A stretch of DNA of 64,000 nucleotides from Lunularia cruciata (Eukaryota; Streptophyta; Marchantiopsida; Lunulariales; Lunulariaceae), in assembly GCA_948567375.1 (NCBI GenBank), contig OX419756.1, forward strand, positions 47,532,552 to 47,596,551. Direction: 5' to 3'. The notes under the pieces were generated by a model. The model was given only the letters and a program-made list of their open reading frames with translations, did not search any database and was not told where the DNA came from. Below are positions 13,067 to 22,272 of the stretch, one piece after another. Both the position numbers and the translations under genes were made by a program. How positions within the stretch are numbered: position 1 is the first letter of the stretch; each line of letters starts with the position of its first letter.

Positions 13067-14620
13067 CTATTTGGAGTGGGCTTCACTACCTTCCTCTTTT
13101 TCTTTATTGGCTCCCTCATAACTTTTTCTTCCATGGTGAATGGAATTTGGGCAATTCTTTTGGTTGTGATCCCTCTCTCCACAATAACAGCAATTTCTAT
13201 CCTTGAAATTATTGGTTGGATAGCTTCCTCTATGTAGATATTTTCCATAACCCTTAGGCTCTCTCCCAACATTATGATTCACCTCCTTTTTCTCCCATAG
13301 TTGTACTACATTGATCTTGAGGTCTGCAAGTTGTTTTGTGATAATTTGAAGTGGATCTTTTGGTAGAGGTGCAAGAACAAGAGTAAATACTACTTATGGT
13401 GTAACCCTTGCCACCAAAGGATAAAAATTTCTACCATAATTATAGATGTGTGGAGGATGCACAATGTCCTTCACCACCAAATCACTCTCATCTCCTTCCA
13501 AACTCTCCTCCATACAAACTACAATCTTTATAGCTTCTATCTTGGAAGAAGGTTTCTCATATCTCAGCTTACTTTGAATATGTGGATTCAACCTTCCTAG
13601 ATAATTCTAGGTGAGTATGGTTGCTCTTCCCATCATAGTGGTCTCCTCACCATCTCACTCTTTCTTAACATTATGCAGACTTGGGTTTCTAACTTCTCCA
13701 TTCTTTTTGCATTTTCTCTCTCTTTCTCTCTCTCCTTTGCTTGAGGAAGGTAAAATCACTCATCAATCTCTCATAACTTTCATATAGAAGAAATTTCTCA
13801 ATAGTTGCTATAGTTAAACTCTCCTAAGACTCCTCTTGACCATCTTTCCTCTCTTTCTTTTGTTACTTTGATTTATATTATGTAAGAGTTGCATCCTCAA
13901 AGAAATCTAGTAGTAATGAAGCCCCACTCATTCTTCCTCCTCTCATTGTTCCTTATGAAAAAACTTTTGAAGTCTCTCACAAAAGCCTCCATATGTTCTC
14001 CATCCTTGCCAAAGAAACCAAAATTTTCCACATCTTAGCTCCTCACTACCTTTCCCTTTTATCTAAATTTTTTTCTCACCCTATAACAAATAGAGTATGT
14101 ACATGACTTGCACCATTTGAGAGTAATTTACCCTAGGTAAAACAAAAATCTCATGTGCTCCAAGATTTCTACTACTTGAAAAAATTCAAAGGTGCAAATT
14201 AAGCAAACTCTTATGGATATATTATCCATCAGTTGAAGATGATCTCCATCACTAATTTTGAGAACTATTTGATGAAGGTAGTTTCTTTGTAGCAATACTA
14301 AGACTCTCTCCAAGACCTTTCACCAAGGTCTCCAAAAGTGCTACTTTTTCACTACACTCATTGCTCTTTGGAAGTCCTTCCACTCCATGAACCTCACACA
14401 ACTCCTTAGTCTTAGATCTTCTCCCTCCCAATCTTGGTGAAGAAGGTTCAACATGCAATCCCAAGTTAAGTAGACCTCTCTCTTCCCTCAATCTCTTGCT
14501 CTCAAAGGCCAATATACATGAATTTGCCTTATTTTCATTCTCTCTACATGAAAATCACTTAGAATCATTCTTTCATCCAAATGGCATAGGTTTTTAGATC
14601 CTCTCAACACTCTCTTCAAA
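13067..14620 (-). pseudogene. gag of element 1, with zinc knuckle
   Basis: Read downward: 14252-14512 (FESKRLREE...ELCEVHGVEGLPKS...LLETLVKGLGESLS); a capsid-like region about 13600-13840 (EKFLLYESYERLMSDFTFLK); 13394-13591 (EAIKIVVCMEESLEGDESDL); and 13067-13282 with an intact CCHC knuckle, CCYCGERDHNQKNC. A second, degenerate knuckle lies before the capsid (about 14530-14580), as in the plus-strand copy. Gag would package the RNA into virus-like particles; this one is broken by several stops. Confidence 0.82.
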
Positions 14621-15584
14621 ATTTTACTCTAAACTCTCATTTCTTGAAATAAGTAACTATTATCATGTCAACTCCCTTGAGAAATTTACACAACCTCAAC
14701 TTCCATCTAGCCAAGATGATTCTAAACACTAAAACATTCTTTTGGTTGTTCCTACACTTCTCATTCATGAGAACTCAACTCTCTAGAAATAATTCGTCAT
14801 CACAATGTCAATCAATGCTTCCAGATTGTAACTTCCATTCCTTTGAAATTTTTTATTCTTAATCAGCACTCTAGAGCATTCTCCCTTGAAATTTTTTAGC
14901 CGTTTTCATTAAGCTATTTGGCCTATGTAACCCTCTCTTCAATACAAAACCACTCCAATTTGGTCTAAATATTACCAGCTCACTTCAGACATTCATAACT
15001 CTCTCTCCAAAAGTGATCTCTTTGACTTTAGGCCAAAAAGTAGCCTATCTACCACTACATTTACTAAGGAAGTTCAAGAACCATCTAACCCATATTGAAG
15101 AAATGATGAAGTCTATATAAAAATCCAAAGAGCAATCTAGATTGCTAAACTCCATACAAAATTCTAGATTGCAATTTTCTAAAGTAGTTTACACTCTCAC
15201 CTTCCAAAAGTTCTAGCTCAATGCATGTAACATCTCTCATAATAATTCCAAGTGTACTAATTGTAAATTAACCCAAGCTATCATCTATGGAAATCTCACG
15301 TCAAAATCTAAAACTTGAAATTTTGCCCAAAATCATCAAAATCTCCAAAACTTGAAGTCCAACTCACATAATCTCTTCAAGTACTCTCATGTGTATAAGA
15401 TGTACATATCACCTTTAAAACCTCAAAATTAATTACAAGGTATACAAAATTTCTAACATAAGTTCTCCAACATAAGTTCAACACTCTACTCCTCCCTAAT
15501 TGTTCACTCCACATGAGCTCTCATAGCCTTCTTTGTTATATGGAACATTACCTTCTAGAGAGGTCACAATAATGGAACCAAATA
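14621..15584 (-). other. 5' leader of element 1 with primer-binding site
   Basis: Non-coding leader between the 5' LTR and gag. The minus-strand sequence just inside the LTR is ATTTGGTTCCATTATTG (about 15566-15583), matching TTTGGTTCCGTTGCT in the plus-strand copy, so TGGTTCC... is the likely primer-binding site. I could not name the tRNA. Confidence 0.5.
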
Positions 15585-16277
15585 TGAGCTGGCTTGTCTC
15601 TCAATCAAGATGAACCTTTGATAGATATTAAGGTAGCACACCATGGACCAAGAAGGCAAAAAACCCAAACTCCATCAAACTCCTCTAAGGGTAAAACTCC
15701 AAGGCACTTTCAAGACTCAAGCCATTGCTCACTAGAGAACTCAATGAGAGATAAATATTTGTGAAAGGATGATGAGTACCTCTTCATCCCTAGCTTATTT
15801 ACTTGTGAAATAATTACATACCAAAGTTGTTAATTAGCGTAGTAATCAAATTATTAGGCTAAAACTTATATAAAGTCAAAAGTCTAAGGGACTATCAAAA
15901 CTCATGAGAATATCTCCTAAGCATGTGGTCTTATCTTGAACCAACAATGAAGTCTAGAATTACTTCACATTTGCTATCCTTGGACGCTAGAAAAATCCAA
16001 ACCAAAAAGGATTGTGGAACCAAGAGTTATCAACTCTTTCCTCAAAGCCAAACATCCAAGAATAATATAAAGTCAATAGACCAAAATCCAAAAGAGTGGT
16101 GCTTCTTCTTTCACCTTTCTCTGAAGTAGTGTCACCTTTATCTTAGCTATGATTACCTCTAGCTAGTCATGACTAATACAAAAGCTTGGTTAAACTCCAT
16201 ATAAACAATATCTTCAACTACTTACAATACCAAACTACATATCCCAATAAAGCATACATGCACCAACACTTGTTATA
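15585..16277 (-). repeat. LTR family 1, 5' LTR of element 1
   Basis: About 693 bp; aligns with 8745-9419, including the shared internal string GGTAGCACACCATGGAC. Its outer end reads TATAACAAG rather than TGTAAC, consistent with a G-to-A change, and its inner end lacks the expected ACA. Confidence 0.88.
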
Positions 16278-16289
16278 AGTCTTAGTCCT

Positions 16290-16905
16290 CAACCTCAAAA
16301 TCAATCAGCAAAGGGCCAACCATAACAAACAACTTTGTGCTCAAGATGAGGAAGTGGATGTGTTGAAATATGAGTTGGAGCAAGCACACATCAAGATTGT
16401 TGTTGATGAGACACAACAATTATAAGGAGTGTGCCAAAATTTGTATTGAGCAGTTAATAAAGCGGGTCAATAAGCAAGAGGAGAGAGAAGAACTCATCCA
16501 AGTATAGGTGAAGTAGGAGCTAGAAGGAGAGATCTAGGCCATGCAAGTGACCTTGGAGGAGGAGTGTGCCCAAGTACTCACGACAATGGAATCTACAACA
16601 AAAGAGATGATCCAACATGCATAGAAGCTAGCAAAGACCTTCCCACACCAAGTCAAGTTGTGTGACCTAAAGATCCAAATTCATGCATTGGAGGTGAAGG
16701 TGTACAACAATGAACAACTAGAGTACTTGTTCACTCATCTCAAAGGGCAAATTTCTAGCTTGCACAAGCTAGAAATTTGATGATATGTTGAACAAGATTC
16801 TTGTTGAGTTCATAGACTACAAGAAGAAAATCAATTTGCTCTTATGAATGGCAAAGGGTGAATGTAAAGGAAGTTCTTTAGAGTAGTTCTTCACAAAAGT
16901 ATACA
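16290..16905 (+). pseudogene. Coiled-coil relic, copy 3
   Basis: Directly outside the LTR, a stop-broken plus-strand reading is rich in Glu, Lys, Gln and Leu, for example EEVDVLKYELEQAHIKIV at about 16345-16400 and further heptad-like segments to 16760. No globular domain is visible, so membership of the family at 5300-7135 rests on composition and context. Confidence 0.4.
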
Positions 16906-18856
16906 TATTCAAAGATCATGAATTGTAAAGTATTAATGATAATTAGCCAAGTATAGTGAAGATCTTTGTGATTATTGACTCATGATCTTTTTCATGAGCA
17001 ATCAATTTTGTAATCAAGACCTTTGTGATTAGTAACCAAAGGAAAAATTAAAGGTAGAAGACAAAGCAGATATGGCATTGCTACATAGGTAGTCCTTAAT
17101 TGAGTTAAAATCATCAAAGAAAATCTAGTTTCAAAGCATGTTAAAAGTATTAGTCAAGTTATTGTATCAATTAATGTGCTAGAGTTCATAACATTTCAAG
17201 TACAATACTCTCTCTATCCCTAAAAAGTAGAGGAAATATAAAGTACTCTCCTCTTCTTTATTTTTTATTATATCTATACTTTGAATTAAATAGGTGGATG
17301 CAAATTAATTATGTGCTTCATTTGATGGTCAAGACTTATCTCCTAATGAGTCATTTTGCTCTTCCAATAGGCAACTAATACAAGACTATGTTTACATTAG
17401 TGTACTGTTTATATATTTGAGGGAGAAGAAAACATCATTCTCTTAATTTATTTTTATTTTTTTTAAATATGGATTTTACAATTTTTCCCAAAATTAGCTC
17501 AAATGCAAGGTAGGAAAAGAACACCTTGTTCTTTTCCTACCTTGCATTACCTTGCATTCACTTTAGAGATAAATCAACATAAATTGAACTGCTTTAAGAG
17601 TTTGTTGGAAAAATTCAAAATTTTTTTTATCTAATACATGAAATTTCAAAGAGGATTGGTATCAAAATGTTTTTTAATAAATAAATATAAAATACTTATC
17701 GTTTTTAAATTGGAATAAATAATTTGGTAAAAAAATTGAGATATAATTGATCATAAAAAATTAATTAATTAAAATTTTATGTAAAACATAATTAAGGTAT
17801 TTATAAAATGGAAAATTTCCATATTTTTTCCACCTTGTACTCATATATGTTTTACAAAAGAATTTAGAAGAATCTTAATATCTTAATATGGTTCTAGTTT
17901 TTACTATTTTAATTCATGAATTTGTTATATGATATATCTAATCAAGCTATATACATATATACATTTCTATGTAATAGATGTGAGAAGTGGTTTTATTTTC
18001 GAGTACTCAAAAAGAACTAGCAAACCCTTGCCATATTTGTTGTTATAGACAAAATAAAAACTTAACCATGCTTTAATTTGATTCATATAATAAAAACTTG
18101 TGAAACTAAATAATTATTCTGAAATGGAGTTTTTGATCTAATGTTATCTTTCCATTTATTTTGAAACCAAAACCAGTTAACCCTTATAAAATAATATAAA
18201 ATTGATTAGTAGTATTATATATATACATATATATCTAATAATAAATATATAGTTTAATAAATTTTTTATAATTCATATAGTAAAAAGATTAAGTTAAGAT
18301 GATGGTTTTACAAGAGAAAATCAAAATCTTTTTGCAATTTATATAATACTTAGATTATCCAAGTACATATAATTTCATAATAAATAGCAACATCCAATAT
18401 ATAATTAATAAATTAAAATAAATAAATAAATTGTACCTTTAAATTTAGATATGGTTGCAATTTTCCCTTTTCATTTATTAGTTGTGCACATAAACCCATT
18501 ACAATTTAATTTGAAGCTCCAAAGACCAAAAAAAAAAAGGTATAAATATACTTATTGTATTATTGTGATAAGTATTATTAATTCACAAGTCTAATTTCAC
18601 TATATAATAGAAACTACAATTTCACCCAAACATTCCTCACAATTAGCTCTACAAAGTTCTAGGACAATAACATGTAGATATGGATCTTTAGATCTAGCTA
18701 TTCATTATATTTTACATACAGTTTTTGTAAATAGTTGTTAAGAAAGGAAAAGACTTAGAAACTCTTGGATGATGTATACAAAAGCATAAGCTAAGGATTT
18801 TCTCTATTGCATTTGTATATCTAGATCAACATAAATATAAAAAAGATAAAATATAG
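16906..18856. other. Very AT-rich spacer without genes
   Basis: Long A/T tracts and TATATA runs (for example 18220-18260), no frame over about 60 residues and no repeat ends except the hairpin listed separately. I see no gene here. Confidence 0.6.
17502..17548. repeat. Perfect 22-bp inverted repeat with 3-nt loop
   Basis: The left arm starts AATGCAAGGTAGG and ends AAGAACA; the right arm, after the loop CCT, is its exact reverse complement. Ten bases of the right arm (ACCTTGCATT) are then repeated at 17549-17558. It could form a cruciform or RNA hairpin; a template switch during replication is the simplest origin. Confidence 0.95.
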
Positions 18857-19355
18857 TAGAATTTTGAGGGTTGAGACTATAGATTAGAAGTAAGGTGAGA
18901 CATGAGAAACAGTTTTCAAAGGTTAAAGCTATCAAGATTGCAATTGGTATGGAGGAGAGTTTGGAAGGGGATGAGAGTGATTTGGTGGTGAAGGAGGTTG
19001 TGCATCAGGGACAACTCGACAAATATCATTTTTGCGATAATTAGGTAAGTAAAGTTAGTTCTCGTAGAGATACAATTTAGAAACGGTCAAACACAAAGTC
19101 AAATAATAACAAATAGTTCTTCTTGGTTGCGTCTTTGATCTCTTGGGTAAAAACTACACCCCAAAGAGAGTAATAAGCACTAGATCACCGTCTTGTCACA
19201 AATTAACACTTCTTAATCACAACTCCATCGAATTCTATCCAAACAAATTCAATAGTGATGATTTAAATTCTTCTGAAGAATGGCTACTTCATTGTAAAAC
19301 TACTTTGCCTCAGAATTATGTTTCACCTCTCCAATTGAAATACAACTTCCTCGAT
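18857..19355 (+). mobile_element. Chimeric fragment: gag joined to coiled-coil insert end
   Basis: The left part (18857-19005) is gag of LTR family 1 (GTATGGAGGAGAGTTTGGAA, GATTTGGTGGTGAAGGAG). At GTTGTGCAT it passes into a second sequence (CGACAAATATCA...) that runs to about 19355. The same join, with the same second sequence, lies at 40069/40070. Both ends of this fragment are cut, and it has no LTR. Confidence 0.8.
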
Positions 19356-20960
19356 TGTATGCCCCGACAATATTGAGATTGGCCACAATCTGCTAGTACC
19401 CATAGGCTGTTTAACGGGCGCCCAATGTTCCTTTCCGGGCCTGGACCGTTGATTCTTTTCGCTCAACCTTGGACTCTGGGTATAAGAGCTTGTGCACTTA
19501 TACGACGAATTCGTCAAATTTTCTCACCACTCGCTCGTATTGCGACGATGCTACAAACTCACTTGATGCAAGGCGGAAGATCCGAATAAATCGCGAAAAG
19601 AAAAACCAGAATCCATACTTAGCCCGCTGCAGCGGACTAGGTAGGAATCCACGAAGAGTGCTGTTGTGGAGGCGCACAACTCCAAAGCTAAAGCGGTCAT
19701 AAGTAAAACCAAAAAGAGGAAGGCAGATATATTGTGAAAACATAACCAAAGGAATTGTGTCAAATACGTAATTTGATCTAGTTGAGGCCGAAGATGTAAG
19801 ACGTTAGTTCTACATAACATTTAAAAAAGTAAAATTGTGTCATTTCATGAAAATTTGTTTTTTTCTTGGTCCGTTCTTTATCTTTGCCAGAGTTCTCTTT
19901 CGTCCGCGTAAAACATAGATTTTGTTAAGAGCGGTGGTTTGAAATGGCTTTTCCGCACACGCCGGCTGATCCGGCCGGAAATGGGTCGTAGATTGTAATC
20001 GCGCACGAAGACTGTAATCCCTCCATTATAATTTCCAACGCGATTATTTATTATAAATATTGAAGAGTCACTAGTAAATTTATTTATTAATATTGAAATT
20101 CCATGGGTTTTTTATTATAATATGTTTTTATACATATTTTTTTCAGAAATAATTGATTTACTATATATCCGAGTTGTTAAGGCTACTCCTCCGGTGCATT
20201 CCCTGTCGGCCCTTCCTCTAGCCTATGTTTATTATTGATGGGGTCTTCCCATCCTTCTTGCGTCGCCTTCTTTGTTTGTTTATTATTGGAGATTTTGCTT
20301 CCTGCGGCCCGGAAGGAGGTTATGCGCTCGGGACTAGCTGTATGCTTGAAGGTTACAGCCAACGGCTCAACTGGAAATGCGAACAGGATGCGGTATAGCT
20401 CACATGAAGAAATTCATCTGTGTACACTTGCAAAAGAATTTTCAGGATTCATAGGCAGGCTACGGAGGTTTAACTCCACAAGTTTCAGAAAGATTTATTT
20501 AAATAAAACCTTTGGGATTATAATTCGGTTTATAAACATAAATAGCGAATACTTAAAGAACACTTTTATTGACGATATCCAAGAGTTTGTAACCATTTTC
20601 CTAATTTTCAATAGTTTAAACAAGTAATTATTAAAATGTAATAAACAACTAGATCCACAGCTCCAAATCTTTATGTGATTTGCTTATTAGCTCTTTAGAG
20701 CTACTTAGGAGGGATATTTGGTTGAAAATTGTAGCTCTTACAATATAATATAGTGAAATTAAATTTGAAAATTGATCCATATATACCAGTAATACAACAC
20801 CTAGAATTTTGTCTCTAAAGCTTTATATCGAAGATATTCAATTAGTTTAAATTAGAACGGGTCTACTTTCTAGACGCCGTGACATGTACAATTGAGAAAT
20901 GTAATGAAGGATCTCATGCTGTATTTTTTAACATTTCATAAGGTCAACCCATCTGGATTT
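19356..20960. other. CpG-retaining region, possible exon remnants
   Basis: Unlike most of the window this stretch keeps many CG dinucleotides (for example 19410-19660 and 20180-20400), as expected of unmethylated host DNA. Several 64-89 residue frames overlap at 19323-19820 on both strands; none has a motif I recognise. One minus-strand frame (19820 downward) meets a donor-like CAAGTGAGT near 19555, so an exon is conceivable but unproven. Confidence 0.35.
20235..20627 (+). CDS. Unrecognised 130-residue frame with hydrophobic N-terminus
   Basis: Starts MMGSSHPSCVAFFVCLLLEI, a plausible signal peptide or membrane segment, followed by a basic, Ser/Asn-containing tail without known motifs. The first half lies in CG-rich sequence, the second half is AT-rich, which suggests that only the first part, if any, is coding and that an intron or spacer follows. 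No TATA box was identified close upstream. It may be chance. Confidence 0.2.
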   Translation: MMGSSHPSCVAFFVCLLLEILLPAARKEVMRSGLAVCLKVTANGSTGNANRMRYSSHEEIHLCTLAKEFSGFIGRLRRFNSTSFRKIYLNKTFGIIIRFININSEYLKNTFIDDIQEFVTIFLIFNSLNK

Positions 20961-20998
20961 GCAGAAAGAATAGAAAAGATAATTTGGGCACAGTAGAC

Positions 20999-21004
20999 TT
21001 TATT
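20999..21004 (-). terminator. Candidate poly(A) signal of the proline-rich gene
   Basis: AATAAA on the minus strand, about 455 bases after the stop codon. Placement is plausible for a plant 3' untranslated region, but plant signals are loose. Confidence 0.35.
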
Positions 21005-21458
21005 TCAAAGTTGAAAGACATCACATAAGCGGTATTCCACGCTGCTTAGTGACAGACCCAAAGCGGCTCTCGGTACATCGAGGAGCATTCAGACACCCGT
21101 TTGAGCAACTTATTTCAAAGAGCAGTTACGCATGGGACCTAAGAGCCCAGGATTGGACGAGCAGCTTTCTGCAGCTATTTATCTTGGCTCGTCCTGGAGT
21201 AGGAATTCATAGAAAGGCGTATCAGCAGACAGACCCAAGCTCTTGCAAACTTGACAGCAGTCAAACACGAGAGCGAGGAAGCTCTTGTAAGAAAGTCAAC
21301 CAATATGCGGAGGAGTTAAGCAGCAAGGCGTCCGCATCAGGCTATCTCCAAATATGAGACGGCTGATGATCATCCCCGATACCCGACTAGGAGCCCTGCA
21401 AATTGTCAGCAGAGTCTTTGAAGTCTCTGCTTGACAAGCCAATATACGTTACGGATGA

Positions 21459-22112
21459 TCATCCCCCATGAGGACTGGGAGCTGTGGCAGACTGATCAGG
21501 GGTAGGGGACTCTGTAGTGGTGTGAGGAGGAGGAGCTTCAGTTTGTGAAGCAGGGGGAGGGGACTCTGTAGTGGTGGGAGCTTCAGTTTGTGAAACAGGA
21601 GGAGGGGACTCTGTGGTGGTGGGAGCTTCAGTTTGTGAAGGAGGAGGAGAAGCCATAGGAGTGGTGTCAGGAGGAGGAGCTTCAGCTTGTGAAACTGGAG
21701 GAGGGAACTCTGTAGTGGTGGGAGCTTCAATTTGTGAAGGAAGAGGCGAAGGCGTAGTTTTGGGAGGAGTAGACGAGGAGGAAGGCGGGGGTGGACTGCG
21801 CAGCCAAAAGATATGAGGTTTGGGCAGTGTGATATTAGGTCCATGGAAAGTAGGTAATGAGAAATGAGGTTTATCGGAATCAGGTTTGGAGCTGGAAGAT
21901 GGGGGAGGGGCAGAGAGAGGCGGACTCGATGGAAGAAAGCTGGGGAGGAAGTGCAAAAAAGTGAACGTGTGCTGGGGTGGTAGTGGTGCTAATGGGGTAT
22001 CCGCGGTGAGCATGCGGGATGCCTTTGCCGTGGGCAATAGCATTCCTCCGATACCCACACAACATACCAGGACGATGCACAAGCCAGTGGTCGACTGATT
22101 CATCTTTCCCAT
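21459..22112 (-). CDS. Secreted proline-rich (HRGP/AGP-like) protein
   Basis: 217 residues from the first in-frame ATG (22112; context AACATGG, favourable). The open frame continues upstream to 22160 but only with a GTG. Residues 1-31 (MGKMNQ...TTGLCIVLVCCVGIGGML...AKA) look like a cleaved signal peptide. The rest is rich in Pro, Ser and Thr: SPPPP appears once, with many AP, SP, TP and PPP motifs suited to proline hydroxylation and arabinogalactan addition, and one NIT N-glycosylation site. Residues from about 120 contain five repeats of SQ(T/I/A)EAP...PPP. The C-terminus (ATAPSPHGG) has no hydrophobic tail, so a GPI anchor is unlikely. Known HRGPs act in the cell wall or apoplast; the exact role here is unknown. 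Single exon, no stops, TATA box upstream: the best-supported host gene in the window. Confidence 0.8.
   Translation of the reverse strand: MGKMNQSTTGLCIVLVCCVGIGGMLLPTAKASRMLTADTPLAPLPPQHTFTFLHFLPSFLPSSPPLSAPPPSSSSKPDSDKPHFSLPTFHGPNITLPKPHIFWLRSPPPPSSSSTPPKTTPSPLPSQIEAPTTTEFPPPVSQAEAPPPDTTPMASPPPSQTEAPTTTESPPPVSQTEAPTTTESPPPASQTEAPPPHTTTESPTPDQSATAPSPHGG
21497..21757 (-). repeat. Coding minisatellite in the proline-rich gene
   Basis: Five imperfect units of 45-54 bp, each with the plus-strand string GGAGCTTCA(G/A)(T/C)TTGTGAA, encode the SQ-EAP-PPP peptide repeats. Units differ by multiples of three bases, keeping the frame open. Confidence 0.85.
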
Positions 22113-22199
22113 GTTGGCAATACTCCCAATTTCTCCAAGTCCTGCGTTTACAATCTTCACTCAAAGTATGAGAAGAGGACACAGGTTGCTAACTGTGAC

Positions 22200-22272
22200 C
22201 ATGCAGTATATATACTTTCGGAGCAGCACAACCACTCTGTTGCCAGTGAGCGTGCATGTGAGGCTTTGCATG
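22200..22272 (-). promoter_or_regulatory. TATA box and three RY (CATGCA) motifs
   Basis: TATATATA at 22207-22214 lies 95 bases before the ATG, placing a start site near 22180 and a 5' leader of about 70 bases. CATGCA or its complement TGCATG occurs at 22200-22205, 22253-22258 and 22267-22272. RY motifs are bound by B3-domain factors of the ABI3/FUS3/LEC2 type in seed-expressed genes; that this promoter responds to them is inference. Confidence 0.65.

Larger units (their letters stand above)
8745..16277 (-). mobile_element. Ty3/gypsy LTR retrotransposon, element 1 (degenerate)
   Basis: A 7.5-kb element read on the minus strand: 5' LTR (15585-16277), leader, gag, protease, reverse transcriptase, RNase H, integrase, 3' LTR (8745-9419). 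The RT-RNase H-integrase order is that of Ty3/gypsy rather than copia. Every domain carries stops or frameshifts. Flanking 5-mers (AGGTA on the left, AGTCT on the right) do not match, so no target duplication is visible, perhaps through age or an older deletion. The same family recurs at 37267-47435 on the plus strand and as LTRs at 41389, 49376 and 58635. Confidence 0.92.

Noticed and set aside
8740-16282. 5-bp target duplication for element 1
   Set aside because: AGGTA and AGTCT do not match, even allowing small border shifts.
21571-21816. Gly/Val-rich 81-residue plus-strand frame
   Set aside because: Antisense shadow of the Pro/Thr-rich repeats of the HRGP gene.
22113-22160. Upstream extension of the HRGP frame to 233 residues
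   Set aside because: The extension begins at a GTG, not an ATG. The ATG at 22112 has a good context and is directly followed by a signal-peptide-like sequence.
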